Below, in pieces: positions 1 to 8,190 of a stretch of DNA of 64,000 nt (its first letter is position 1; the number at the start of each line of letters is the position of its first letter). Source of the stretch: Veillonella sp. VA142 (GTDB taxonomy: Bacteria; Bacillota; Negativicutes; Veillonellales; Veillonellaceae); assembly GCF_003992135.1 (NCBI RefSeq), contig NZ_RQVN01000008.1:1-64000 (forward strand), in the 5' to 3' direction. The notes beneath the pieces were generated by a model that worked only from the letters and a program-made list of their open reading frames with translations, did not search any database and was not told the origin of the DNA. Both the position numbers and the translations under genes were made by a program.

Positions 1-6
1 AAGAAT

Positions 7-34
7 AGCACTAGCTATTTAAATAGCTAGCGCT
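7..34. repeat. AT-rich perfect palindrome at window edge
   Basis: The central 20 bases (CTAGCTATTTAAATAGCTAG) are a perfect palindrome, and the flanking AGC/GCT extends it with one mismatch. It may be the terminator of a gene left of the window or a remnant of the palindromic repeat that follows; no U-tract is obvious. Confidence 0.5.
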
Positions 35-46
35 AAGAACTTTTTA

Positions 47-196
47 TATGAGTAGCCCCCACATTTGACAAAGAGCCAAAAAAACAAGAACAGCACGGTA
101 TACTCCTCACAAACATTATGAAATACCGTTTGTGAGGAGTATACCGTGCTCTTCCCTTTCCCATATTTAATCAAAATCGTCACAGGCTACATAACA
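47..196. repeat. Palindromic repeat element, copy A
   Basis: A perfect 23-bp inverted repeat (92-114 with 128-150) encloses the 13-base loop ATTATGAAATACC. The right flank (about 155-196, ending CACAGGCTACATA) matches the right ends of copies B and D; the left flank is recognisable but diverged. It lies upstream of the dehydrogenase gene. No coding capacity, so it looks like a MITE or large REP-type element. Confidence 0.75.
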
Positions 197-294
197 AAAC
201 AAGTGACGTATTGACGTGAGTTCTTAAAAGTTTTATCCTAGTACATATTACGATTTAATAGCTTACTTTCAATTTTTAAAATAGGAGGATTACT

Positions 295-1248
295 ATGTCT
301 ATAGAATTACGTAAAGTTGCCATCATCGGCACTGGTCATGTGGGCTCCCATGTGGCATTTTCTTTGGCTACCCAAGGTGAGGTCGACCAATTATACATGG
401 TGGACATCGACAAAGATAAAGCTATTGCCCAAGCCACCGATATTAATGATGCCGTAAGTTACTTACCACATCGTGTAGAAGCTATCGCTTGCGAACCTGA
501 AGATATCGGAAACTGCGATATTCTTGTTATTTCTGCTGGTCCACTACCATCCCCAGAACAAGATCGACTAGATACACTAGGCTCTACCATAGAAGTATTA
601 TGTGAATTTTTACCTCGAGTGAAAGCCTCTGGCTTCAACGGTTTTATCGTTAGCATTTCTAATCCTGCTGACGTAGTAGCCGCCTATGTACAAGAATATT
701 TAGACTACCCAAAACATAAAATTATCTCTTCAGGTACATCCTTAGACTCCGCTCGTTTACAACGACTAGTTGCTGAACAAATCCATGTACATCGTCGCTC
801 ATTATCTTGCTACGCTATGGGCGAACATGGTGGCAGCGCTATGGTTCCTTGGTCTCACGTCACTGTATCTGGCAAACCTTTGAAAGAACTCCAACAAGAA
901 CTTCCTCACCGATTCCCAACATTTGACGAAGATGCCGTAGTAGAGCAAATGAAATACGGTGGCTACCTAGTCCTCATTGGCAAAGGATCCACAGAATTTG
1001 GTATCGCTGCATCCGTTACAGAAATCATCCGAGCTTACTTCCACGATGAACAAAAAGTATTACCTCTATCCTGCAAACTAGAAGGCGAATACGGCGAACA
1101 CAATGTCTTTGCCTCCGTTCCTGCCATCATCGGCAAAAATGGTATCGAAGACATCTTGGAGTTACACCTAACCGCTAACGAACAAAAAGCCTTCCACAAC
1201 TCTTGCGAACGCATCCGGGAATATATTAAACTAGCACATACACTATAA
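295..1248 (+). CDS. L-lactate/malate dehydrogenase family protein
   Basis: A 317-residue member of the LDH/MDH superfamily, interconverting a 2-hydroxy acid and its 2-oxo acid with NAD(H). The Rossmann motif IIGTGHVGS is at residues 10-18, the NAD-preferring acidic residues are in VDIDKDK near residue 38, a substrate-binding Arg is in GTSLDSARL near 150, and the catalytic His is in GEHGGS near 175. Two places depart from textbook enzymes: the specificity loop reads GPLPSPEQDRLD instead of GAPQKPGETRLD, so the residue separating LDH (Gln) from MDH (Arg) appears to be Pro, and the usual GEHGD is GEHGG. Substrate is therefore uncertain; a malate-lactate transhydrogenase-type role known from Veillonella physiology is possible but unproven. 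AGGAGG precedes the ATG. Monocistronic, flanked on both sides by the palindromic repeat. Confidence 0.85.
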   Translation: MSIELRKVAIIGTGHVGSHVAFSLATQGEVDQLYMVDIDKDKAIAQATDINDAVSYLPHRVEAIACEPEDIGNCDILVISAGPLPSPEQDRLDTLGSTIEVLCEFLPRVKASGFNGFIVSISNPADVVAAYVQEYLDYPKHKIISSGTSLDSARLQRLVAEQIHVHRRSLSCYAMGEHGGSAMVPWSHVTVSGKPLKELQQELPHRFPTFDEDAVVEQMKYGGYLVLIGKGSTEFGIAASVTEIIRAYFHDEQKVLPLSCKLEGEYGEHNVFASVPAIIGKNGIEDILELHLTANEQKAFHNSCERIREYIKLAHTL

Positions 1249-1267
1249 CTCTCTGAGGAACGCAGTC

Positions 1268-1428
1268 ATGCGTAATAGCCTTGTGGCTACCCTTACTAGC
1301 TGAATTATAAAAATGCCAGAAACGAGCAACATGTTCCTGAACAAACATTATGAAATACCGTTTGTGAAGGAATGTGTTGCTCGCTTCCCTTTACCATATT
1401 TTCTTATAGCCGCCACAGAGTACATAGC
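1268..1428. repeat. Palindromic repeat element, copy B
   Basis: Same architecture as copy A: left end ATGCGTAATAGCCTTGTGGC, central hairpin (1323-1346 with 1360-1383) around the identical loop ATTATGAAATACC, and right end CCACAGAGTACATAGCA, which is roughly the reverse complement of the left end. The outer stem (GAGCAACA/TGTTGCTC) differs from copy A on both arms yet still pairs. It could also terminate the dehydrogenase transcript. Confidence 0.75.
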
Positions 1429-1435
1429 ATTACAA

Positions 1436-1490
1436 GAGACGATACATTATGAAATACCGTTTGTGAAGAGTATACCGTGCTCTTCCACAT
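1436..1490. repeat. Palindromic repeat element, copy C (truncated)
   Basis: Only the conserved loop and right hairpin arm remain (ACATTATGAAATACCG followed by GTTTGTGAAGAGTATACC). The left arm is missing or scrambled, which suggests deletion or recombination between neighbouring copies. Confidence 0.65.
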
Positions 1491-1516
1491 CCCCCCCACC
1501 CCTGAGCAAGACCCTT

Positions 1517-1676
1517 ATGCGTAGTAGCCTTGTAGCGACCCTTACTAGCTAAATTATACAAACACAAGAAGAGCACGGTGTGCTCCGAATAAACATTATG
1601 AAATACCGTTTGTGAGGAGTATACCGTGCTCTTCCCTTTGCAATATTCAGTTAAAATCGCTACAGGCTACATAGCA
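1517..1676. repeat. Palindromic repeat element, copy D
   Basis: Complete copy: left end ATGCGTAGTAGCCTTGTAGC, central stem with a perfect outer 12 bp (GAAGAGCACGGT/ACCGTGCTCTTC), the invariant loop, and right end GCTACAGGCTACATAGCA, which pairs with the left end. It stops three bases before the stop codon of the convergent binding-protein gene, so it probably also works as a bidirectional terminator. Confidence 0.75.
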
Positions 1677-1679
1677 GAA

Positions 1680-2462
1680 CTATTTTGCGAACCACTTATC
1701 GTAAATTTTTTGATACGTTCCATCTTCACGCATTGCTTTCAAAGCTTCATTAACTTTGTCACGTAATGCTGTATTAGATTTATTGAATCCTAATACGGTT
1801 GGAGGCGCCGGTGTGCCTTCTCCTACCAATTTAAGATCTTTGTCCGCACCTTGTTTCAAGTAGTACATAGCTACAGCTTGGTCGATGATAGCACCATCAA
1901 TTGTGCCTGCTTGTAATGCCATAAAGATATTACTATTAGAATCCATTTCTTTTACATCTGTACCAGGAATTGCTTTGGCCATTTCCACAGGCACTGTACC
2001 AATTTGAACACCTACACGTTTATTTGCAAGGTCATCCATTTTTTTGATGTCTGTATTGTCTTTACGAACGACAGTGATGAAACCGCCTTCTTTGAAGTAT
2101 GGATCAGAGAATGTCAATGCTTTTTCACGTTCTGGTGTAGAATTGATGCCCGCTGCGATCATATCGATATTGCCAGATTGTGTGGCTGGAATCAACGCAT
2201 CAAATCCCATGCTTACAAACTCTAGTTTTAAGCCTAAACGTTTTGCTATTTCTTCACTTAAATCCACATCGAATCCAATGTATTTATTCGTGTTTTCTTC
2301 TGCAAACTCAAATGGAGGGAATGTGGTTTCAGAACCAACTTTCAACACCCCTGCTGTTTGTGTTAATTGCGCTTCTTTTTTATCACTACCACAACCAGCT
2401 AGTAAACCTACACTAAGAACAGCCGTACATAAGATAAGGCCTAGCTTTTTCATACTAATCAT
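1680..2462 (-). CDS. Amino-acid ABC transporter substrate-binding lipoprotein
   Basis: A periplasmic-binding-protein family 3 protein (GlnH/ArtJ/HisJ type) that captures an amino acid for an ABC importer. The N-terminus is a lipoprotein signal with the lipobox LLAGC, so the mature protein is lipid-anchored at that Cys. Family features follow: VGSETTFPPFEF, GFDVDLSEEIAKRLG, AGINSTPEREKALTFSDPY and the second-lobe VGVQIGTVPVE. The ATG at 2462 was chosen because GGGAGGTAATT lies directly upstream; longer in-frame starts include that ribosome site. No permease or ATPase gene is adjacent, so its partners must lie elsewhere. Ligand (basic versus polar amino acid) cannot be told. Confidence 0.9.
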   Translation of the reverse strand: MISMKKLGLILCTAVLSVGLLAGCGSDKKEAQLTQTAGVLKVGSETTFPPFEFAEENTNKYIGFDVDLSEEIAKRLGLKLEFVSMGFDALIPATQSGNIDMIAAGINSTPEREKALTFSDPYFKEGGFITVVRKDNTDIKKMDDLANKRVGVQIGTVPVEMAKAIPGTDVKEMDSNSNIFMALQAGTIDGAIIDQAVAMYYLKQGADKDLKLVGEGTPAPPTVLGFNKSNTALRDKVNEALKAMREDGTYQKIYDKWFAK

Positions 2463-2509
2463 AATTACCTCCCACAATATATTCACTACTTATGGTTATT
2501 TATACATAA

Positions 2510-2537
2510 ATTATACCATACAATTATGAAATAGCAA
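2510..2537 (-). promoter_or_regulatory. Promoter of the binding-protein gene
   Basis: On the minus strand TTGCTA (2532-2537) and a perfect TATAAT (2510-2515) are 16 bases apart, about 48 bases upstream of the ATG. Confidence 0.6.
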
Positions 2538-2627
2538 GTATTTTTTATAAAATTTCTATGCATAAGTATATCTATTTTTTCATTCTACCATACAAAGAAA
2601 ATGCCATGCTATAACGCCATATAAACC

Positions 2628-2731
2628 AGAGGAAAGTCGAACAAAATCATCAACTTTCCTCTATCTATAGGTTACTAAGTGAGACAATAACAAACTGCCC
2701 CGCAATCTAAGTCCGTTACAGATCTCACTTA
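2628..2731 (-). ncRNA. Folded RNA element downstream of rpoD
   Basis: Reading the minus strand, a composite hairpin lies 33 bases after the rpoD stop: outer stem TAAGTGAGA/TCTCACTTA (2723-2731 with 2676-2684) and inner stem TAACGGACT/AGTTTGTTA around a 13-base loop containing GCGGGG. The inner stem needs two G-U pairs that exist only in minus-strand RNA, matching rpoD's direction. A second 10-bp hairpin (2653-2662 with 2628-2637) follows. Neither has a strong U-tract. It may be a 3' UTR element, a processed small RNA or a weak terminator; I do not recognise the family. Confidence 0.5.
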
Positions 2732-2764
2732 TGGCAACACCCGTATATTATGTAATTCCCGGTA

Positions 2765-4006
2765 TTATAAGAAATCTTTAATTTTATCTCGTTTACCACG
2801 ATTGCGTAATTTCGTTAAGGCTTTTCCTTCAATTTGACGAATCCGTTCTCGTGTTACATTAAAGAATTGACCTACTTCTTCCAGTGTACGTGGTTTACCA
2901 TCCTTCAAACCAAACCGTAATTCTAGTACTTGTTGTTCTCGATCTGTTAAGCAACTGAATACTTCCACGATTTGCTCACGTAACAAAATAAAGCTAGCCG
3001 CATCATCTGGTGCTACTGCATCTTTATCTTCTAAAAAGTCACCTAAATGGGAATCTTCTTCTTCCCCAATTGGCGTTTCCAAGGAAACTGGCTCTTGAGA
3101 AATCTTTTGAATCTCACGGACTCGTTCTACCGTAATCCCCATACCTTCTGCAATCTCTTCAGGACTTGGTTCACGACCTAAATCTTGTAATAATTGACGT
3201 TGAATACGCACCAATTTATTAATCGTTTCCACCATATGTACAGGAATACGAATGGTTCTAGCTTGATCAGCAATGGCTCTTGTAATAGCTTGTCTAATCC
3301 ACCATGTCGCATAGGTAGAGAATTTATATCCTTTAGTATAGTCAAATTTATCAACCGCTTTGATAAGTCCCAAGTTACCTTCTTGAATCAAATCCAAGAA
3401 CAACATACCACGTCCTACATAGCGTTTCGCAATACTAACTACAAGACGCAAGTTAGCATCAATCAATTTTTGCTTCGCACTATTCCCTAAGCGCACCTCT
3501 TTATAAGAAGCACCTTCTTGGTTACCTGCTTCAATTTGCTGTGCCAAAACAATTTCTTCATCACCAGATAACAGTGGAACACGTCCAATTTCTTTCAAGT
3601 ACATGCGCACTGGATCATCGATATTCATACCCTCAGGAATCGACAAGTCAAGATTAATCTCTTTTTCCTCCTCATCATCTTCCTCAGTGATATCAATATC
3701 GCTACTCAAATGTTCCACATCTACATCTACATCTACATCTACTTCGACTTCAAGCTCTTTATCCAACAATTCATCACCATGCATTGGCAACCCACTTCCT
3801 GAATCATGTTCATCATCTTGAATGACTTCGATATTTAGATTATTAAACACTGCATACATGCTATCTAACTGTTCTGCTGTCACTTCCATTTGTTCTGAAA
3901 GTGCATCAGAAATTTGTTTTGACGTAATGACACCATCTTGTTTAGCTTCTTCTAATAAACTCGCTATAATATCTTGCACTTGCGATTGTTTTTTCTTCTT
4001 TGCCAC
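2765..4006 (-). CDS. rpoD: RNA polymerase primary sigma factor
   Basis: The housekeeping sigma-70 (SigA/RpoD), 413 residues, directing core polymerase to -35/-10 promoters. Region 1.2 ([12 protein letters not shown], near residue 130), region 2 with the -10-reading and melting helices ([19 protein letters not shown], then [17 protein letters not shown]), region 3 ([15 protein letters not shown]) and region 4 with the -35-binding helix-turn-helix ([20 protein letters not shown]) are present in order. Region 1.1 is followed by an acidic linker holding a Val-Asp dipeptide run encoded by repeated GATGTA hexamers near 3716-3750. The start is GTG behind GAAAGGAAGAG. It follows dnaG by 21 bases, a classic macromolecular-synthesis operon arrangement. 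Confidence 0.97.
   Translation of the reverse strand: MAKKKKQSQVQDIIASLLEEAKQDGVITSKQISDALSEQMEVTAEQLDSMYAVFNNLNIEVIQDDEHDSGSGLPMHGDELLDKELEVEVDVDVDVDVEHLSSDIDITEEDDEEEKEINLDLSIPEGMNIDDPVRMYLKEIGRVPLLSGDEEIVLAQQIEAGNQEGASYKEVRLGNSAKQKLIDANLRLVVSIAKRYVGRGMLFLDLIQEGNLGLIKAVDKFDYTKGYKFSTYATWWIRQAITRAIADQARTIRIPVHMVETINKLVRIQRQLLQDLGREPSPEEIAEGMGITVERVREIQKISQEPVSLETPIGEEEDSHLGDFLEDKDAVAPDDAASFILLREQIVEVFSCLTDREQQVLELRFGLKDGKPRTLEEVGQFFNVTRERIRQIEGKALTKLRNRGKRDKIKDFL
3716..3750 (-). repeat. Hexanucleotide repeat inside rpoD
   Basis: Tandem GATGTA units encode alternating Val-Asp in the linker before region 1.2. Whole-unit slippage would add or remove two residues without shifting frame. Confidence 0.7.
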
Positions 4007-4027
4007 TGTGCTCTTCCTTTCACTACA

Positions 4028-5791
4028 TCAAGACCACTGTTTAATCAATTCTTGTAAATCCTGACACATTCGTAATTCTTCTATAAATCTAGGATCATTT
4101 GAGCGGCTCAATTGATCTGCTAGTCGACTATGTTCCTTATATTGATTGCGAAGAGATTTTAATCGCACACTTCGAATCAAATTATGCAATAGTTCCTCAT
4201 TCATTTCTCGCTCAATCAAAACTGACCATTTTCCAAACATATGCCAAGATTCAGCATCTAAGGATTCCTCCAATAAAACATCTGATAAACTTTCACCATT
4301 AGCTACCAAAGTGCCTATCTTTTCATAATAGGCACTGTACATAGGATGTGTAAAATCTTCTACACCTATATATTGGCTCACCAAGGTGTATATATCAGTA
4401 TCCTTACCTACCCAATACAGCAATTCTTCTTCGTCTGTGAAAGTCTCTTTAGGCATGTTTATAGCCTGTTCTTTTAATTCTATATTTCCTTGTCGAAGAA
4501 ATTGTCTAAAGTAAGTAATGATAGTACTCACATCTAACCATAATGGTAATGCCAGAGCTTTTAAATATTCATCACGCTGTACTTGACTTTCATGCCCTGC
4601 AATAAAAGGAAATATATCTGCCAAGACAGCCCTCTTTCCTTCTACTGAATTCGTATCGTGACGACTCAAACTTTCATTTAATAAAAACTCAAAATCTCTT
4701 GGCGATGTATCTACTAATTCTTGCCACGCTTGAGGTCCGTGATTTTTAATAAAATCATCTGGATCTTTTCCATCAGGCATAGATACTACCTTAACAGAAA
4801 ATTCCGTATTTTGCAATAACTCGATAGCTCTCTTAGCCGCTGTACGACCAGCTCCATCCATATCATAGGCAAGGACAACTTCCTCTGCCTGACGCATCAA
4901 CAGCCGGCCATGATCTTTCGTATAGGCGGTGCCTAGCGATGCCACTACATTCGTAATTCCTGCATTATGACAACTCAATACGTCCATATATCCCTCTACG
5001 AGGACGGCTTGTTTCCTTTCACGAATGCTACGATAGGATTGATAAAAAGCAAATAATAGATGACCTTTATTAAATATTTCCGTTTCTGGAGAGTTCAAAT
5101 ATTTCGGATTACTATCGTCAAGAACACGACCTCCGAAACCTAATACACGTCCCTTTCCATCCATAATGGGAAACATCACGCGCTTTCTAAAATAGTCATA
5201 CAGTTTACCTTGTTCATTTTTACGGCACAGACCTAATTCTAATAACAGACTAGGATCTACCCCGCGTCCTATAAAGGCATTGTATAACTTATCCCATCCA
5301 TCTGGAGCAAATCCTAAACGAAACTTAGTAATAGTCTCCATCGATAGACCACGCCTTAACAAGTAGTCTAATCCTTCTTTCCCCAACTCTGTTTTCACCA
5401 AACAATTGTGAAAGAAATTCGTAGCTAGTTCATTCACTTCATACATAGATTCCAGATGAGCCATACGTTTCCGCTCAGCTGAAGATACAGTACGTTCTGG
5501 CAATACAATATTAGCACGAGTTGCTAAACGCTCAATAGCCTCTGGGAAAGTCAAATTATCGTACTTCATCAAAAAGCTGATGACATTCCCCGATTCTCGA
5601 CAGCCAAAGCAGTAAAAAAAGCCCTTTTCAGGGGTTACACTAAAGGAAGGTGTCTTTTCATTATGAAATGGACAACAACCCCAATAATTTTTCCCCTTCT
5701 TCTTCAATGGAATATGCTCAGAAATGACAGATACAATATCATTGGCATTTTTGACTTGTTCAATTATATCATCATCGAAAAACTTGCTCAT
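4028..5791 (-). CDS. dnaG: DNA primase
   Basis: Makes RNA primers for Okazaki fragments at the replication fork with the replicative helicase. The CHC2 zinc finger lies in residues 38-64 (CCPFHNEKTPSFSV then CFGC), the RNA polymerase core carries GFGGRVLDDSNPKYLNSP, and the TOPRIM fold has VLVEGYMDVL near 262 and AYDMDGAGRTA near 305. The C-terminal helicase-binding region is less conserved, as usual. Length 587 fits the family. The ATG follows TAGGGGAGTGAC. Forms an operon with rpoD downstream. Confidence 0.96.
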   Translation of the reverse strand: MSKFFDDDIIEQVKNANDIVSVISEHIPLKKKGKNYWGCCPFHNEKTPSFSVTPEKGFFYCFGCRESGNVISFLMKYDNLTFPEAIERLATRANIVLPERTVSSAERKRMAHLESMYEVNELATNFFHNCLVKTELGKEGLDYLLRRGLSMETITKFRLGFAPDGWDKLYNAFIGRGVDPSLLLELGLCRKNEQGKLYDYFRKRVMFPIMDGKGRVLGFGGRVLDDSNPKYLNSPETEIFNKGHLLFAFYQSYRSIRERKQAVLVEGYMDVLSCHNAGITNVVASLGTAYTKDHGRLLMRQAEEVVLAYDMDGAGRTAAKRAIELLQNTEFSVKVVSMPDGKDPDDFIKNHGPQAWQELVDTSPRDFEFLLNESLSRHDTNSVEGKRAVLADIFPFIAGHESQVQRDEYLKALALPLWLDVSTIITYFRQFLRQGNIELKEQAINMPKETFTDEEELLYWVGKDTDIYTLVSQYIGVEDFTHPMYSAYYEKIGTLVANGESLSDVLLEESLDAESWHMFGKWSVLIEREMNEELLHNLIRSVRLKSLRNQYKEHSRLADQLSRSNDPRFIEELRMCQDLQELIKQWS

Positions 5792-5884
5792 GTCACTCCC
5801 CTAAGCTATGTACTACAGTGTATTCTTTAAAATATAACGTTTATGTATACGTTCTCTATCTATATTATTCTACACAAACAAAAA

Positions 5885-5982
5885 AACTCCTACTTGGAGA
5901 TACTTTCTTTTTCTTCACGCTATATATGCAATTCATATATAGTGTGAAAAAAAAGAAGTTAGAGCAGCCAATGGCTGCTCCA
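5885..5982 (-). terminator. Terminator cluster between rny and dnaG
   Basis: On the minus strand after the rny stop, GAGCAGCC-ATT-GGCTGCTC (5961-5979) is followed by a T-rich run. Next comes a long AT-rich hairpin around 5908-5950 (CTATATATG/CATATATAG), then a short CTCC/GGAG hairpin with seven T (about 5885-5900). The stacked hairpins separate rny from dnaG-rpoD. I recognise no dnaG promoter with confidence between here and the dnaG ATG. Confidence 0.7.
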
Positions 5983-5996
5983 ACCACTTATGTAGA

Positions 5997-7544
5997 CTAT
6001 TTTTTCGCGTAATCTACGACTCGTGTTTCGCGAATAACCACAACTTTAATTTGTCCTGGATATTCTAATTCGTTTTCGATTCGTTTAATGATGTCACGTA
6101 CTAATAAGTTCGCTTCTACATCATCCACTTTATCTGGTTTTACCATAACGCGAATCTCTCGACCTGCTTGGATAGCAAAGCATTTTTCAACGCCTTCAAA
6201 AGATTCAGCGATTTCTTCCAACTTAGATAATCGTTTTAAATAATTTTCTAATGTTTCGCGTCTAGCTCCTGGTCGTGCTGCAGAAATAGCATCTGCTGCC
6301 GCTACCAACACAGCCTCTACAGATTTAAACTCTTCATCACCATGATGAGCACCAATACAATTTTGTACCAATACACTTTCATGATATTTTTTAGCAAGAT
6401 CTACGCCAATTTCTACGTGAGATCCTTCAATTTCATGTGTTAAGGCTTTGCCCAAATCATGTAATAAACCGCCTCGCTTAGCCAGTACAACATCACAGCC
6501 TAATTCTGCTGCCATCATACCTGCCAAATGAGATACTTCTACAGAATGTTTTAATACATTCTGTCCATAACTAGTACGATATTTTAGTCTACCTAAAATA
6601 CGAATCACTTCTGGATGTAAACCATGTACATCCGCTTCAAAAGTAGCCTGTTCGCCAGCTTCTTTTATGGTTGTTTCCACCTCACGGCGTGCTTTTTCAA
6701 CCATTTCCTCGATACGAGCTGGATGGATACGTCCATCTACAATTAGTTTTTCTAAGGCAATTCGTGCTACTTCGCGACGAATAGGATCAAATCCAGATAA
6801 AATAACTGCTTCTGGTGTATCGTCAATAATTAAATCAATACCCGTCAATGTTTCTAAAGCACGAATATTACGTCCTTCACGTCCAATAATACGGCCTTTC
6901 ATTTCATCATTTGGCAAGGTTACAACTGATACTGTAGATTCTGCTACATGATCAGCTGCACATCGTTGAATCGCCATAGAGATAATTTCTCGTGCATTCT
7001 TTTCCGCCTCTTCTTTTGCCTGTTGCTCAAGATCTTTAAGCATCACAGCAGTATCGTGACGAATCTCTTGTTCTACTTTTGTTAGTAAAATTTGTTTTGC
7101 TTCATCAAATGTTAAGCTAGAAATGCGTTCTAACTCTTCCATTTGTTGTTGATGCAACGCTTCGATTTTTTCTTCTGCTTTTTCTAGATTGCGCTCCTTG
7201 TGGTGCAAGGACTCCTCTTTACGTTCAATACTGTCTAGTTTTTTGTCTAATTGCTCTTCTTTTTGTAAAATACGTCGTTCAAGGCGTTGTAATTCATTAC
7301 GTCTATCGCGATTTTCTTTATCTACATCAGCACGCAATTTATGAATTTCTTCTTTTGCTTCCAGTAATGCCTCTTTTTTCTTAGACTCCGCTAAGCGTTC
7401 GCCATCAGCAACAATACGTGCAGCTTCTGTTTCCGCTTTGTTTAACTTACCTTCTGCAATATTGCGACGCAATACATAGCCTACGCCAAGACCAATTAAT
7501 ACCATGACTACGGCAATAATACTGTATTCTAAAATCGTGTTCAC
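5997..7544 (-). CDS. rny: Ribonuclease Y
   Basis: Membrane-anchored endoribonuclease that starts bulk mRNA decay and RNA processing in Firmicutes. An N-terminal transmembrane helix (about 20 residues) is followed by a long charged coiled coil, a KH RNA-binding domain ([15 protein letters not shown]), an HD domain ([19 protein letters not shown]) and the C-terminal domain. Start choice is difficult. The open frame runs to 7604 but that stretch holds a terminator-like hairpin. GTG at 7544 is the nearest ordinary start, yet it overlaps the only good Shine-Dalgarno (GGGAGG, about 7545-7550). The codon ideally placed behind that site is ATT at 7535, and initiation there would also match the family N-terminus. 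The YlbF-family protein encoded at 34.5 kb is a possible partner, as in the B. subtilis Y-complex. Confidence 0.93.
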   Translation of the reverse strand: MNTILEYSIIAVVMVLIGLGVGYVLRRNIAEGKLNKAETEAARIVADGERLAESKKKEALLEAKEEIHKLRADVDKENRDRRNELQRLERRILQKEEQLDKKLDSIERKEESLHHKERNLEKAEEKIEALHQQQMEELERISSLTFDEAKQILLTKVEQEIRHDTAVMLKDLEQQAKEEAEKNAREIISMAIQRCAADHVAESTVSVVTLPNDEMKGRIIGREGRNIRALETLTGIDLIIDDTPEAVILSGFDPIRREVARIALEKLIVDGRIHPARIEEMVEKARREVETTIKEAGEQATFEADVHGLHPEVIRILGRLKYRTSYGQNVLKHSVEVSHLAGMMAAELGCDVVLAKRGGLLHDLGKALTHEIEGSHVEIGVDLAKKYHESVLVQNCIGAHHGDEEFKSVEAVLVAAADAISAARPGARRETLENYLKRLSKLEEIAESFEGVEKCFAIQAGREIRVMVKPDKVDDVEANLLVRDIIKRIENELEYPGQIKVVVIRETRVVDYAKK

Positions 7545-7557
7545 CTCCCACTTGCAT

Positions 7558-7590
7558 AAAAAAAGGAGAAGTCGATACATCCGCTTCCCC
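7558..7590 (-). terminator. Leader terminator / attenuator of rny
   Basis: Minus strand: GGGGAAG (7584-7590) pairs with CTTCTCC (7565-7571, one G-U) and is followed at once by seven T. It sits between the rny promoter and the rny ribosome site, so it would stop rny transcription unless it is read through or refolded. Confidence 0.6.
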
Positions 7591-7647
7591 GGTTTCTCGC
7601 CCATTTTGCTTTTAAATTTTATTTTGCTTATTATTAAGGCTATTTTA

Positions 7648-7676
7648 ATTTTAGTTCATACACCGTGGAATGTCAA
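7648..7676 (-). promoter_or_regulatory. rny promoter
   Basis: Minus strand TTGACA (7671-7676), exactly 17 bases, TAAAAT (7648-7653). The -35 box lies immediately after the recX terminator hairpin, giving rny its own transcript. Confidence 0.8.
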
Positions 7677-7681
7677 GACAA

Positions 7682-7704
7682 AGCCCCTACTCTAAGTAGG
7701 GGCT
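7682..7704 (-). terminator. recX terminator
   Basis: AGCCCCTAC (7682-7690) and GTAGGGGCT (7696-7704) form a 9-bp GC-rich stem that overlaps the recX stop codon, followed on the minus strand by TTTGTCTT. Confidence 0.75.
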
Positions 7705-8190
7705 CCATTCAGAACAGATCGATTGGATCGTGCTTACAGCGAATCCACGATTCTTCAAAAAATAAATTATTTTTTTCTTACTAAACTTAGCTTCTTCACC
7801 CTCTTCGATAGCCACTAACCGATCTTCATCAGATATGTGAAACCGTTGCTCTAACAGCTTCACCGCCACCGACCATTCATCATAGTCATCTAACGCATAA
7901 GATACATCAAGACCTCGTTCTCGCATTTTTTCACGAATGTAATAGGTACTATACTTTTCTGCCTCCATATAGGCACGCAGAGCTTCTTCCGATAATTCCT
8001 CATCGTCTAAATAGGAGAGCTCCAACAGTTTTTCTTCTACATCATGAATTAATTCACTAGGCACAGAACGTTGTGACAATTTACGTCTTAACTCTACGGT
8101 GCTTAAGGACCGTGGTCCTAATAGTCTCAAAGCTTGTTCCATAGCGGATGCAAGTGTCCAATCCTGTTCTTTCGATGTACGAAACGCCAT
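7687..8190 (-). CDS. recX: Regulatory protein RecX
   Basis: A small three-helix-repeat protein that modulates RecA filaments. Typical features are LGPRSLSTVELRRKL, VEEKLLELSYLDDEE and the basic C-terminal KFSKKKIIYFLKNRGFAVSTI; 167 residues is normal. Its ATG shares a base with the recA stop codon, so translation is probably coupled to recA. Last gene of the train, followed by a hairpin terminator. Confidence 0.9.
   Translation of the reverse strand: MAFRTSKEQDWTLASAMEQALRLLGPRSLSTVELRRKLSQRSVPSELIHDVEEKLLELSYLDDEELSEEALRAYMEAEKYSTYYIREKMRERGLDVSYALDDYDEWSVAVKLLEQRFHISDEDRLVAIEEGEEAKFSKKKIIYFLKNRGFAVSTIQSICSEWSPYLE

Noticed and set aside
1313-1552. 79-codon open frame between the palindromic repeats
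   Set aside because: It is made of repeat copies B and C (HYEIPFVK occurs twice) with no ribosome site.
2628-2731. 6S RNA near rpoD
   Set aside because: A much better 6S RNA with promoter, terminator and synteny lies at 19831-20028.
5818-6012. 64-codon plus-strand frame between dnaG and rny
   Set aside because: It spans the terminator hairpins and lacks a ribosome site.
7545-7604. Upstream extension of the rny frame to 7604
   Set aside because: This stretch contains the leader hairpin and T-run, and the family N-terminus begins later.
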